From: Euglena gracilis
Taxonomy: Eukaryota; Euglenida; Euglenophyceae; Euglenales
Direction: 5' to 3'
Assembly: GCA_039621445.1 (NCBI GenBank)
Contig: CP154955.1
Location: forward strand, 56,087,453-56,151,452
Length of the DNA: 64,000 nucleotides
Shown here: positions 33,808 through 44,946 of the stretch, piece by piece
How positions within the stretch are numbered: position 1 is the first letter of the stretch
Layout of the letters: each line of letters begins with the position of its first letter
The notes under the pieces: model-generated
What the model saw: the letters and a program-made list of their open reading frames with translations, nothing else
Told to the model about the DNA's origin: nothing
Database searches by the model: none
Position numbers and translations under genes: made by a program

Positions 33808-36666
33808 ACTCTCCTGAGATGTTTCAACGAAAGACCCACATGGGAGACCCTCCACGCGCTCTGGGCCTTCCCAAAGTCTGTCCTAGCGCCCTTGGGGAAA
33901 GGAGGGTGGGGTCACTGGGCGAGGCTCGGAAGAGTCATCAGAGCGAGAGCGGAGTCGTATCTCAAACGCCCCGTGAATGACAGCTGGGAAGATTCTCAAC
34001 GCCGCGCGCAACCGGCCACCTTGGTTCGAACCCGGGGACAGGTCCGACGAGAGGAGGAGGTCCAAGAGGAAGGCTTTGTTCGCCGGCTGGAACGCCTTGT
34101 CGGTAAAGGGGCAGTGGGGAAGGCGTGCCAATTGTTGCTGTCCGACGGTGTGCAAGACGACAAGCACCCTACCGTTCGGAAAAGACTCCAGGACATGCAC
34201 CCATTTGAGGAGCCACCAGGGCGGGGCCCCATGGACAAGAGGGTCGCAATGCCTCCGCCGGCAGATGAGGAGGAAAGACGTGACCGTCTCTCCTTGGTCC
34301 GGAAGGCAGTATTTTCCTTCGGGAAGGAATCTGCGGCAGGACCGTCGGGATTGAAACCCGACCACCTCAAGGACATGCTGAGCCGAGAGGCGGGAGGGCA
34401 GGCCGAATCCTTGCTTGAGGGATTGGCAACCTTTGCCTTCAAAAGCATCAACGACGGGTGGCCCGTCGGGGCGGCCGAAATCTTGGCCTCCGCACGCTTG
34501 ACAGCCCTGCGAAAGGTAAAGCACCCTGCACAAGTCAACGAAGCCGGTAACTTGCTGCCTCCACCCTTGGACCCGGAACACGAAGGAACAAGGCCGATCG
34601 CGTCGGGAGAGTGTCTACGCAGATTGGTCGGAAAGGTGCTGATGAGACAACCCGCGGTTCGCAAGTTCACTGCAGAAGGAATGCCCGGACAATTTGGGGT
34701 TGGTTGCCGCGATGCTTGTGGGTTGATTGGAATGGGGCTGCAGCACCTCGTAACCACCCCAAGTAGCACACAGGCCGCTGATTGGGGCGTGCTACAGCTA
34801 GGCTTCAGCAACGCGTTCAACCGGGTCCGCCGTGATGCCTTATTGGAAGCGGCAAGAGAAAGATGCCCCGAAATGGTCACGTGCCTGGAAACATGTTATG
34901 CAGAACACTCCAGTCTCTTCTTGGGGGATACTTGCCTCCGAAGTAAATCAGGGGTCCAGCAAGGGGATCCTTGTGGCCCCGCCGCTTTCGCCCTTGCCAT
35001 ACAAGGACTGGTGGAAGAACTTCATTCCGTATGTGGCTGGCAAGCCTGGTACCTGGACGACGCCCACATCGTGGGTAACATGTGCCAGCTCGAGGCTGCG
35101 GTCCGAATGATTCTGGAAAAGGGCCCTCCGATCGGTGTGGCACTTAACCTGGACAAGTGCACGCTGTGGGGGCCGGCCTTCGGGACCGCATGGTCCTCCC
35201 TTCCAATAGGAGCAAGCGTCCTCCAACAAATCCCGGTGACACCTTTTATCCCTGGCTCAGGGATCAAATCCCTGGGCGTCCCGGTGTGCCACCCAGCGGA
35301 CGGCACCTTTGCTGAACACACCTGGTTTGGACGGTGCGAGGCTGCGATGAAAGCATGTTCCCTCCTACAGAGAGTGCCTTCCGCACACGTTCAATTCACG
35401 ATCCTTCGGATGTGCCTGGACGCACGCAAGGTGAATGACCTCCTGCGGGCAACCCCGGCCTCCTATGCTCAAGACCAATGTGCCTTGCTCAGCAAAACCG
35501 TGCGGAATACAATGAGCATCATCAGCGGACGACCACTGGAGGAGCCACAATGGGTTCAAGCCACTCTCCCGGTTGGACTGGGGGGTTTGGGTATCCGCGA
35601 CCCAGTTGTCGAGAGAGTGAACGCCAGATGGGCTGCAACTCTGGATTTCGTTATTCGAGGGGATCGAATCCTTGACCTCCCAGCCTTCTGCTCTGTTCCG
35701 CTACTCCCCATCGACTTCGCGGAGACAGTGGGAGCCATCAAAGGAAGCTGCTCCTGGCCAACATCCGCTCAATCCTTCTGTGATGACCCGCGTCGACATG
35801 ATTTGTTGACGCCCGAGATGCTGACACAGCGCTTCTGGGGAAATGCTTGTGCTGAAGCACGACAGCAGCGGCTGCACGCCGCCTTGGAAGGGACGGAAAA
35901 ATTGAAGTTCTCCTGCCAGACGAAGCCACACGCCATGGCATGGGCCTCAGTGACACCGTGTGCCTCAACGAAAACACTGATTCCTACCAGAGATTTTCAA
36001 GCGATCGTCCAGTGGTCTCTGGGTGCCCCGGTGGTCAGCGCTACAGACAGCCCACCTGCCTGCCCAAGATGCCACAACCCCACAGATGTCAGAGGCCACC
36101 ACCTTGTCTGCTGCCACAAAAACAACATTGTCCGGCGGCACAATGCGGTGCAATCACACATCCTCGGGCTCGCGCACCGTGCAGGCTTCCCAGCCAGAAG
36201 GGAAGAAAGTGCCCCAGATGGCTCACGACCAGGCGACGTATTCGTCATGAGGTACGATGTAAACGGCCTGGCAGCCATCGACGTCACCATTCGTCACCCA
36301 CTTGCGCCTTCGCGAAATCGCGCTGGCTTGGAGGATATTGGCAAGTGGCATGAGGAACAAGAGCGGGACAAGATAAAGAAGTATGGAGATGGTTGCCAAC
36401 GCAGAGGCTGGACATTCATACCCTTTGTCTTGGACTGTTATGGTGGCATGGGGGATGGTGCGCTCACCTTTGTTGGTAAGTGCATCAAGTTGCTAGCAGG
36501 CCAACACGACGCCTGGGAGAGGAGGGGCGTCGAGGGGACCTGCTGGCAAGGAACAAGCATGGCTCTGGCCCGGGAGGTTGGACGACAATTGGTTTGGGGA
36601 CAATGCCCTGAAGAGCTCGCTGACCATTGCCTCCCTGAATCTCATAAACCCTACTGCGCTTCATAG
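33808..36666 (+). pseudogene. LINE reverse transcriptase and restriction-like endonuclease, catalytic Asp lost
   Basis: Continues the frame of the previous ORF after one TGA; reads about 950 codons to a TAG. Pre-RT text PLGKGGWGHWARLG is followed by SAAGPSGLKPDHLKD, PIASGECLRRLVGK, motif A as LQLGFSNAFNRV, motif B SGVQQGDPCGPAAFALA and motif C WYLDDAHIVG (YxDD intact, near 35050). Motif A should be xD(F/Y)SNAFN; codon 34801-34803 is GGC, so the first catalytic Asp is Gly. The C-terminus has C-x2-C...H...C (36061-36120), RRHN, RPGDV, then AIDVTIRHP and KKYGDGC, the layout of the PD-(D/E)xK endonuclease of R2/CRE/HERO-type LINEs. Clade placement within that group is not certain. Confidence 0.8.
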
Positions 36667-37068
36667 CCACGAGGCTGAGCTCCAAACACCCGAAATGGAA
36701 TACCAAAAGCCGAGAACTCTCTGAGGACGTCCACCATGGAGTCGCACACAAACGAAGGGGGGCTGAACCCCCGTGAAGGACCTCAAGTCAAGTCCACCAT
36801 ACAACCTCTTCAAGCGCACCTCCTGACCCGATCCTGGTGCAGTAGGAAACGAAGGGCCCGTCCACCCAATCCTAGATCTCAATGACCAATCAGAATTGCG
36901 GTGGTCGAGAACAGGATTACAAATCGCCTGTGCACCCGCAGCATGACGAGATCTTTTCGCTAAGCTCACCCCTCTTACCTGCCCCCGCACCTCGCGCCTT
37001 ATACTATTCTCTAAGCTCGCCGCTTTTACCTTCCCTCCCTTCACCAGCGTGCACAGACTGTTGCCTCT
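36667..37068 (+). other. LINE 3' UTR
   Basis: About 400 bp between the LINE stop and the right GTACAT. No poly(A) tail is visible. It contains repeated CTAAGCTC(A/G)CC and pyrimidine-rich text. RLE-type LINEs often lack a poly(A) tail. Confidence 0.55.
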
Positions 37069-37074
37069 GTACAT

Positions 37075-38410
37075 AGCCTTACTCCCCTGAACTCCTCAAA
37101 TCCAGTAGGCTGTGCCACTGGTCGGTGGATTCGGTTCGCCCCACCACCGTTCCTACATTGTATTGTTTTGCTGGGGCCGTCAAATGTTGCAGAGCTTCCT
37201 TGTAAGTGGCGCGTTGTGCTGGCGACTCAAACCTGGGTTGACCCGAGAAAGGTTGTCCCGGTTCAACAGGTGGTTGTGTCTGTCCAGCCGAAGCCGGTTG
37301 TGAAGGTGTTTTGACAGGAGGTGCTCGAACAGGAATTGTAGATTGTGCGGGTGCTATTGCACGTGCCGACTGCGCGGCTTGAGCAGGGGGTCCTGTTCTT
37401 TGTATAGGTACAGGTTGGTTTGAACCTGCTGCTGATGCAACATGCGGCGTAGATGTTGATTGTGCAGTCGAAACTGCTTGTACCGGTTTTGTTTGTGGTG
37501 CCGGAGTAGGTTGAGCTACTGGCGGCACGAGATTCGACGCCGAAGCGAGTTGTTCCATTGGACCAGGTGGATGTGGTGGTGCATTCACACGCAAAACTTC
37601 GGGTAGTGCCCAGGTGGGTATACCCAAAATTTTGGAGTTTGGACCAATGCCATCCATTATCACTCCTTTCACGTTGATGGCTCCCAAATGGGATCCAAGT
37701 TCGTAAATTTTGTCAAGGGGAAGGTACTGTTCGCCTTTGGTTGTGTAAGCGAAATCCGCAGATTGTGGTACTCGTTCATAGTGAGTATTGTCCACTACGG
37801 GACGCATGGGGCTTTCTCCGACAACCCGTATCGCTGTCGATTCCGGCAGCGGTACGGCGGGGGTTGTCGGTGGTTGCGGTTGAGATTGCACCGATGGTTG
37901 AGTTTGTACGGGTTGTGGTGGTTGAGGGGCTGGTTGACGTGGTTCGTCTGTTTCCATGGTATACTCCGGCTCTGGTTCTGCCGTTGTATACTCGTCATAA
38001 GGCTCTTCGGCCATCTCGTCGGGATAGTTGTCGTATGGCTCTTCGGCCTCCATAGCGTATTGTGATTGAATACCAGCCTCCCAGTTCCGGGCAGGTGGTA
38101 TGCGTGGAGGAGAGGAAAAACGTTTTTGTGGTAAGTATATTGGTTCTTGCATTTGTACATCACCTACCTCACTTTCTGTGAGTTCAGGAGTATAGCGATT
38201 CTGCCAAAGTGTCATCGACCTGTCATCGACCACTGTCAATGATGACAAGTGTTGCAATTGTGACAATTGAATCAATTGTGCCTCATCGGCGTGGGAACTG
38301 GAAGCACTTTCACATAAAGGCTTCCAATCCCCATTTTATTGGTCAATGTCTTGCAATGATGCCTGTAATAAGGCATAATTGAATTGATGGTTGGGGCCTG
38401 TGCTTTGCAT
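37075..38410 (-). pseudogene. Element D gag, N-terminal part with one in-frame stop
   Basis: Starting at the ATG at 38410 the minus strand reads MQSTGPNHQFNYALLQASLQ, a TAA at 38336-38338, then NGDWKPLCESASSSHADE and onward. The start matches element A gag (MQSTSPNPKFDYDLLMSSLS ... CGDWNGLNETSSNS), so the TAA interrupts a conserved protein. The downstream part is Pro/Gln/Ala-rich with EEPYDxY repeats and a more ordered middle (GSHLGAINVKGVIMDGIG). It reaches ESPAQRATYKEALQHL and is then cut by the LINE. No zinc knuckle is seen in what remains. Confidence 0.7.
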
Positions 38411-38602
38411 CTTTCTGATGACAAAAACAGCAAAAACCCACAAAACTAAGCAGTTGTGCTGGCACCAGAGGGGCTGTAACGGATAATACCGTACAGAACC
38501 TTCCGGAGCCTGCTCGTCTGCTTAGACGTTGATTAGAAGCCGGGAGCTGACGCTGCGACCGTGTAATAACGGTGCAGGGGCTCTCCGCTGCCAGTCAGCG
38601 TA

Positions 38603-38624
38603 GGATCGAACCAATCTGCTGCCA
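38603..38624 (-). repeat. Second primer-binding-site-like copy in element D
   Basis: GGATCGAACCAATCTGCTGCCA followed by AGTGTA repeats the text of the true primer-binding site and LTR edge 68 bp away, with a few changes. A short internal duplication of the LTR junction explains it. Confidence 0.6.
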
Positions 38625-38670
38625 AGTGTAATACTTGATAGCGTTTCTTTCTGTATGGGCTGTATGTGTA

Positions 38671-38694
38671 GGATCGTGACCTAATCTGCTACCA
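38671..38694 (-). promoter_or_regulatory. Primer-binding site of element D
   Basis: On the minus strand TGGTAGCAGATTAGGTCACG begins two bases after the LTR end. TGGTAGCAGA complements a tRNA 3' end ...TCTGCTACCA, and the text extends into an AUCG-type T-loop, as in eukaryotic initiator tRNA-Met. Confidence 0.7.
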
Positions 38695-38696
38695 AG

Positions 38697-39006
38697 TGTA
38701 CGTCTGATTCCCAATTCCCCTTTCCCAATTCCCAAAAGCCTTCGCTTTCGCCTTGGCGCACCTACTTGGGAACTGAAAATCAGAGTAACAGTGAAAACCC
38801 TTTTCCCACTTCCCAAGAAGCAAAGCACGGAGCAATGCGGGGAGGACGGACTGGAAATCCAAGTCCGGTCCAAGGAAAGGAAGGAAAAGGTATAAGAAGA
38901 ATACCACCTGTTGAGAGAGAAGGGGCACCCATTAGGAGATCCTAATAAGATCTGCTTCCATCCTAACTTCCTCAACGGAAGGGGACAGAAGCATACGCCT
39001 GGTACA
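38697..39006 (-). repeat. 5' LTR of element D (310 bp)
   Basis: On the minus strand it begins TGTACCAGGC and ends ACGTACA, a TG...CA LTR with a 5-bp terminal inverted repeat (TGTAC/GTACA). It shares blocks with the element A LTRs: AATACCACCTG, AAGCAAAGCAC, a T(A/C)GCTTTC or TTCGCTTTC word, GGCGCACCTACT or its GTGCGCA(G)CCTACT variant, and GTACGTC. It contains a hairpin (CGGACT with AGTCCG, 38851-38871) at the slot where the A LTRs have theirs. Confidence 0.8.
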
Positions 39007-41071
39007 CAGAAACCACCCAGGTGTGAGGAGCCGTCTCCACCAGAGGAGCGTTGGTTGGTTTACTTAAAAAATTGGGCCTTTCTGACCAAGAAGTGTGTGA
39101 AATTGGCCAGTGGAGGGGGGTGAAGGCTTTTACAGCCAATTGTCAAAGACTTGGTGCCTAAGGTGCATTAGAAAATGTCCTAGCCACCCTGATTTCAGTG
39201 CAAAATCTGGCCTCAGACGGGGAAAGTGCGGAACCCGAGGTGTCTCGTACTCCCTCGAGGGACAACGACAAGGGAGGAAGGGACACCGAGGGCGAAGCAC
39301 AAACACCTTGTGTGCCCGAACCCCAACCCGTAAAAGAAAATCTGTGTTCAAAAGCCCTCGGTCAGAGAGTGGGGGCCAGTTGTTTGCCGGCCCCACCCCC
39401 TGTGCGCCGCCGGTCGCCCCTGCGACCGGCGAGTCCCGGTGGGCCGAGGGCCCGGGGGGGTCCTCGCCGTCGTGGATAACCACCGACAGCAGGGGGGGTG
39501 GGTGTTTCCGGGGTGGGGCCTGCGCTTTCTCGGGGAATTGGTGGGCTCAAGCCAACCCCCATTTTTTCACACAGGTGATTTCCCCAACCCCAGCCGGCGC
39601 GTAGGATCGTTTTTTCAAAGTTTTCCGAAATTTTAGTGAAAAACGAAAAATCCGCCATTTGCAATGAAATCGAACTTTTCTTTCTGAAATCTCACTTTTC
39701 TCTCTTTCTCTCTCTCACACTCTCTTGCACAAACCAACCCACAAACCAACCTGCTGTATCTGAAATGGATCCCAACCCACTGGAGAAGCAAACACACTGT
39801 TGGAAATCTGTGAGGGTACTGAATGTAATGAAAAAAACAACCTGGGGCAAGGAAGAGGGGTATAGGGTATAGGTGGCGGTGGTGATGGCGGTGTTGTAGG
39901 GTCTCCTTCTTGATTTCAATACCAATTTGACTTCAATGACTCCACCAACAATGTAATGACCAACAATGTAATTGCCAATTCCAATTCAACAATGTGATTG
40001 ATCAAATCCGATTCAATGTATTTCTTCTTTGCCAAATGATGGGGAAAACCCCTCAAGTTCTGTGAACAAAAAGAATTTGAAAGGTCTTTGAAATTTGACC
40101 CGCTTCCAATTTAAGTCGCGGGTTTTTTTAACTGGTTGGCTGTTACCCGCGACTTTGAAATTTGCGCTTTCTGGCAATTTTTGGCTGCCGGCGCAAGCCG
40201 GCGGCCGACACCCCCTCCCTTGCGACCTTAGTCGGACACCAAAAACTCGCCCCCCCCCCGTTCCTCAAGAACGGGGGGGAAATCCTCCAATCGGCACTCC
40301 TTCACCCAAAGCCTATGTCCCACACCCATTTTCCCTTGAATCAACAAATGGGAAACAAACTTCAGGGACTATGGCTTTCAAGTGCCTTCAAACCTTTGGG
40401 AAAGACTTGGTTCACCAACCAATGAGTATTAGGCTGCCCCCCCCCCCCCCCGCTTCTCACGGTCCCCCCTTCCCCCCCCTTCCAACGGTTCGGGGGATTT
40501 TTGGTAAAAAAAAATTCAAACGCCCCCCCCCTCCTCGGGCCGGGGGATTTCTGTCAAAAATTCAAACGCCCCCCCCCCCTCCTCGGGCCGGGGGGATTTT
40601 TGTCAAAAATTCAAACGCCCCCTTAACAAACCGAATGGGGGCTCATAATGTGACCAAGAACTCCCCAACACAACGTAACCCATCATCTCAAAGAATCAAT
40701 GTCCAAACCCTAACAAAACCGGGAGAGAAGAGGAGAGGACGGCAAATATAGGCGCAGGGGGGCGAGTACAAATACAAATATAAGTGCGGTGGGGCAAATA
40801 TAAGCGCAGTGGGGCGAGTACAACAGCAATGCGGCGGCGAATATGCTGAGGTGCCCCGGCCCCCTTGCGGGGCCTTTTTCTCCAATTTCCATTCTCCTTG
40901 CCAATTCTTGCCTTTGTACATTCTCTTCTTTACACGCTCATGCGTGTGTGCGTGCACTCACACCCACACGGACGTGCAAATCGGGTTTTTGAATTTTAAA
41001 AAACAGCACTTTGCCTTCCCATTAGGCTCACAGTAGAGCCTTGGACAGGGCCTTATGGCTCACCTTAGAGC
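39007..41071. other. Spacer between elements D and C
   Basis: An open frame at 39198-39479 (plus) has a plausible start (MQNLASDGESAEPEVSRTPS) but no domain and turns into Pro/Arg-rich text; I do not call it. At 40488-40622 three about 48-bp units CGGGGGATTTnTGTCAAAAA, TTCAAACGCCCCCC form a small tandem repeat, and at 40740-40825 short GGGGC(A/G)A(A/G)TA units follow. The 3' end of element C, including any LTR, should lie near 40700-41070 but no LTR could be matched. Confidence 0.5.
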
Positions 41072-41848
41072 CTATGGCCCACCGTCAATTTTAAGTTCGG
41101 ACATGATGTCCATTTTCACTTTTTTCTCACGACAATACTTTACAAACTCTCCACTGAATCTGTGAATGAAATTGCCAGCCGGTTCCCAGGTTTCCTCCCC
41201 GTCCTCATATCCGACCCACTTTGTTAAAAACTCCCACTTTCCATCTGTTCCTTTTCGGCGCCTTAGAATTTTTTCCACCTCCCACTCATCAGGTAATGCC
41301 TCTTCTTCTTTTTCGGTCCGTGTATAATAAAAAAGAGACACCCCCTTACCTTCAACTTGAGGTTCTCGATACTCCTTCAAAAAACTCCTATGAGCTTTTG
41401 TTTCCACCCCAGGTTTCATTTCGATTACATAACTTCGTTCCCCCTCTCTTCCCTTCACGACCCCAGGTCCCACCCACCCAGAGTCAAGCTTCTCACCCGA
41501 CCCCTCGGGTCTCCTATACCAAACCGTCGTCCCCACCTTTAGGGGTTCTATTTCTTTCCTCCCCTTATTTATCCTTGCCACCTCCTCCTCGTGCTTTTTG
41601 TTGAGTATCCTAGCCACCCTCCCATCAATGTCTTGCATCCTATGGAAAAACTCCACCGAATCCTCACATTCCTTGGGTGGTTGGTAGGGTACCCCTGCCA
41701 ATGGTCTTTCCCTTCCAGTCACAATTTCAAATGGGCTCAATCCGCTTTCCCCCTTTACGTCATGAATTCGGTCCAAAACTTGGGGTAAAGCCTCAACCCA
41801 ATTAATTTTTTCCTCCACGTACAATTTCCTCAACACCTCCATCACCTG
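41072..41848 (-). pseudogene. Element C integrase C-terminus with chromodomain
   Basis: Follows in the same frame after a TAA at 41849-41851. Reads EVLRKLYVEEKINWVEALPQ, a GPY/F-type module (GWVGPGVVKGREGERSYVIE), and near the end EWEVEKILRRRKGTDGKWEF then LTKWVGYEDGEETWEPAGNF, a chromodomain that would guide integration to modified histones. Chromodomain integrases define the chromovirus branch of Ty3/gypsy. Ends at a TAG before 41072. Confidence 0.85.
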
Positions 41849-42556
41849 TTATCCGGCTCTCTCAACCCTCCCGTTTGCTTGGTGGTGGTACGCTTGGGAA
41901 TACGCTTGTCTAATCCCCAAAAGTGCACACATGTTTTTCCACCAAGTGCTTGTGAAATGGCTCCCTTGGTCACTTGAGATGACCGAGGGAACCCCAAAAG
42001 GCCTCCACTGATTTTTCACCATTTCCTTAGCCAACTTGGCACCGGTTAAACCTTTGTCCTTGCATGCAACCCCCACAATCCATCCCGAATGCCTATCCAC
42101 ACACAAGGCTAGGGTGTCGTACTCCCCCCCATCGTGTAAAACCCTTGGCATTCGAAACAAATCGATGGCAACACTTGTCATTAATGCAGGGGGTATGGGT
42201 GTGGACTCGATCGGTCCTTTCAAACTCTCCCCCCTCACACTCGCTTGGCATGTGGAACAATTTTTGCTGCAACTTTGGTTGAGTTGTTTTGCAGCCTTTT
42301 CATCAGCCCAAACAAAACGGATTGCCATGTGTTTCCAAACTTTTTCAGGGCCAACGTGCCCCAAAAACTCGTGAATTTCTTGAATCACCAAGTGTTGAAA
42401 ACTTTCAGGCACACACAACTTTTCCTCGAAAAACAATTGGCCATTTAGCACTTTGAAACCCTTTGGCCAAATTGAATCGCCTTTGGTAGCTACCCATTTT
42501 TCTTTCCATGTGGGGCATCGGGAATATGCTTCCCCCCAATCACGCTCCCATACGGG
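41849..42556 (-). pseudogene. Element C integrase zinc-binding and DDE core
   Basis: Opens after a TAG (42557-42559) and reads PVWERDWGEAYSRCPTWKEK without a start, then the HHCC zinc finger (HEFLGHVG ... CSKNCSTCQ) and the DDE core: first Asp in AIDLFRM, second Asp in SSDQGSHFTSTWW, Glu in ANGRVERAG. All catalytic residues are present. The frame is unchanged relative to the parts before and after; only stop codons separate them. Confidence 0.85.
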
Positions 42557-43795
42557 CTAAATATCCTTAGGGGTCGTACTTGGCAGGGCGTCCCCCACTT
42601 CCATACAATTGTCCCCCCTCGAACTTTCTGCCGTCTCCGGGACAGGGGTCGTCTCCCCCCCCACTTTCTCATCCCAAAAATGAACTCGTTTCTTTTCTTT
42701 CCTGGGCCCTTGTGAGTGGGTGTCCACAGGGGTGTCTTTTCCTCCTGGGTCTACCCCACCCTCGGTTCCCCTCCTTGTGCACTCTCCTTTTTCCTCCTCA
42801 GGTGTTACGTTTTTGCCACTACGGGTTGTCACCCCCCGTATCCAGGCATTACGTAAATTGGGCTGGTTTTTGATTCTTATCTCCAAACACTGTTTTTCCT
42901 CTTCTTTTTCCTCCCGGATAAAATTTTCCATTTCATCCTTGTCTTCGGCTGACCCATGCTTACTTATATCCCTTAGGGCCTGTGAAGCTGGGTATGCCCA
43001 CCGACTAAGGATATCCGCTATGGTATTTTCTTTACCCGGGATATATCCCACCGTCAAGTCATACTTGGAGAAAATTTGATGCCATCTCGCCCTCCTCCCA
43101 ACCGGACCACTGGGGGTGTCTAGGACCTCCCTTGTCCAAGACTCCAAACTTTGGTGGTCGGTTAAAACCAAAACGGGTTGCAATCCAATCCAACTCTCCC
43201 ATTTTTGTAGTGCCAAAATTATGGCGTACGTCTCCAACTCCCTGGGGGTCCATTTTCTTTGCCCCTCGGTCAATTTTCGAGACATAAAAGCCACTGGCAC
43301 AGTTTTTTTCTCAATCACATCCTGGGCTGTGGGTCTTCCTCCCCCCTCCTTCATTTGCTCTAACGTTGCCCCAACAGCGTACCCACTGGCATCAACCCTT
43401 AGCACAAAGGGTTTATCTGGGTCTACCCGTTGCAACATTAGGCCCGAACACACCCTTTTTTCCAGCTCCTCAAAAGCTTTTAAATCCTCCCCATCAAATT
43501 CCACAGGTTTTCGACTTCCTTTTTTTCCCACCTCCCTGGGGACTTTTAATTTGTCTTGCAGCCGGGCAGCCACTTCCGCATACATGTGAATGTATGCATT
43601 GTAATAATTTGTGAATCCCAAAAAGGCCCTCAAAGCCGTAATTGTTTTTGTAACCTCCCACTTTTCGATCGCTCGTAACTTACCCGGTGCAGGCCTCCTA
43701 GTCCCGTTTCCTAAAATTTGTCCACAAAATTCAACCTCCTCCACAAAAAGTTTGGCTTTGAATTCATCAGCCACCAAAAGTTCTGTTTTCAGCAC
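42557..43795 (-). pseudogene. Element C reverse transcriptase thumb and RNase H
   Basis: Continues in frame after a TAG at 43796-43798. Reads VLKTELLVADEFKAKLFVEE and FCGQILGNGTRRPAPGKLRA, then RNase H with Asp in VLRVDASGYAVGATL, Glu in ELETYAIILALQ, Asp in LTDHQSLESW and Asp in TIADILSRWA. A charged linker with ESSRGDN ends at a TAG. Confidence 0.85.
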
Positions 43796-44340
43796 CTACA
43801 ACACCCTTCTCAAATCTTTTTTATGTGCCCCCACCAGGTCCTCCCCTTCCCCGACCGTTGTCCCCACCAGTATGTCGTCTATGTACCCTGTGGCGATATC
43901 CCTTACTGGTGTCAAACGGTCATCGATCATTTGCTGGAATTGCTGGGGGGCATTTGTCAAACCCATTACGTTCACCCTCCACTGAAAAATGCCTTTGGGG
44001 GTGAAACAACACGTTATGGGTCGACTTTCTGGGTGTAGGGGTTGTTGGTGGAAAGCTTGCTTCAAATCGATGATCGAAAACATTTGGTTTGCACCATGTT
44101 TGACCAAAATGTCTTCAATTTTGGGTAGGGGGTAGTTGCATCGCCTTGTTTGGCTGTTTGGGCCGCTGAGGTCCACCACCCCCCTCCAAGGAAAATCGTT
44201 GGATTTTTTTGGAACTGGAAAAGTCTGGGACAGCCATTCTGAATTTTTGGCTGTGGCTGGCTCAATGTATTTTTTGTCGAGCCAGTCTTGGGTGATTCTT
44301 TCAAGTGCCTCTTTCCTCTCACCGTGCATGAAAAAAGGCT
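43796..44340 (-). pseudogene. Element C reverse transcriptase fingers and palm
   Basis: Reads ALERITQDWLDKKYIEPATA, SQTFPVPKKSNDFPWRGVVD, motif A MFSIIDLKQAFHQQ and motif C TGYIDDILVG, all typical Ty3/gypsy. The N-terminal join to the linker at 44340-44946 needs a one-base shift near an A-run (about 44330-44340). Ends at the TAG at 43796-43798. Confidence 0.85.
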
Positions 44341-44946
44341 TCTGTCTGGTTGGCTTTGCTCCTCCTTCAAAGGTATGTATGCATAACCATATTGTCCTCT
44401 TTCGGGGGGGTCTGGAAATGGCGATGACCGAAATACCGTCCCCCGGTAATCTTCCAAAACTTGTTCCCTCAACTCAACCACCCGTTCATCCTCTTTTTTG
44501 TCCTCCCCCTCCCTTGTAATTATCATTCGGTTGATAACGTGCACTGGGGGGTCACTTCCCTCCAAATTTGTGGCAACCTCCCTCAGGTCCTCATCACTCA
44601 AAAATTGCAATTCCTGGTCCAACCCTTCCAATGGCAAGCAAAGACCAAGTTTTTGCAACCCAAACGAAGACCCGTCCGCCACCGTCACATTGTCCACTGA
44701 AAATTTTGTGTCATCCCTGAATTTTTGCGGACCCCTCCGTCTTTCAACACCCCGCAGAAAAATCAGGTCGGGGCTGTCTTTCACCAACGTCTTGTGGTGT
44801 GGAAAAATTCCCACTTTTGCTTCTGCCAACCATGGATAAGAAAGAATGGCATCCACTTTGATATTTGCCTCATAAAATTCAACCTCATATTCCACCCTCT
44901 CAATTTCCCTTTCCTCATTCCAATTTTGTTGTAGGATCATTTTCAC
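44340..44946 (-). pseudogene. Element C protease C-terminal half and linker
   Basis: Minus 1 frame relative to the protease start. It has VDAILSYPWLAEAKVGIFPH, the second half of a retroviral-type aspartic protease, then an acidic linker. Past about 44340 this frame degenerates, and the true protein continues in the reverse transcriptase frame. Confidence 0.6.

Larger units (their letters stand above)
30589..37068 (+). mobile_element. LINE insertion: 3' fragment plus near full-length copy, head to tail
   Basis: The block starts with the last about 90 codons and 3' UTR of one LINE copy (30591-30867 and beyond) and continues with a nearly complete copy (ORF 31609-36666). Both are on the plus strand. 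Only one pair of short direct repeats surrounds the whole block, so it probably arrived as one reverse-transcribed unit made from a tandem or read-through transcript. Confidence 0.6.

Noticed and set aside
39110-39604. 164-codon plus-strand ORF and the overlapping 39198-39479 ORF
   Set aside because: Two overlapping frames compete, composition is Gly/Pro/Arg-rich, and no domain is seen. It could be a gag N-terminus, but I cannot support that.
41849-43798. Reassigned genetic code with TAA/TAG as sense codons
   Set aside because: The two LINE copies end at the same protein position with TAG in one and TAA in the other, and A and C ORFs end with ordinary stops, so these codons act as terminators. 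The in-frame stops in element C are better read as mutations.
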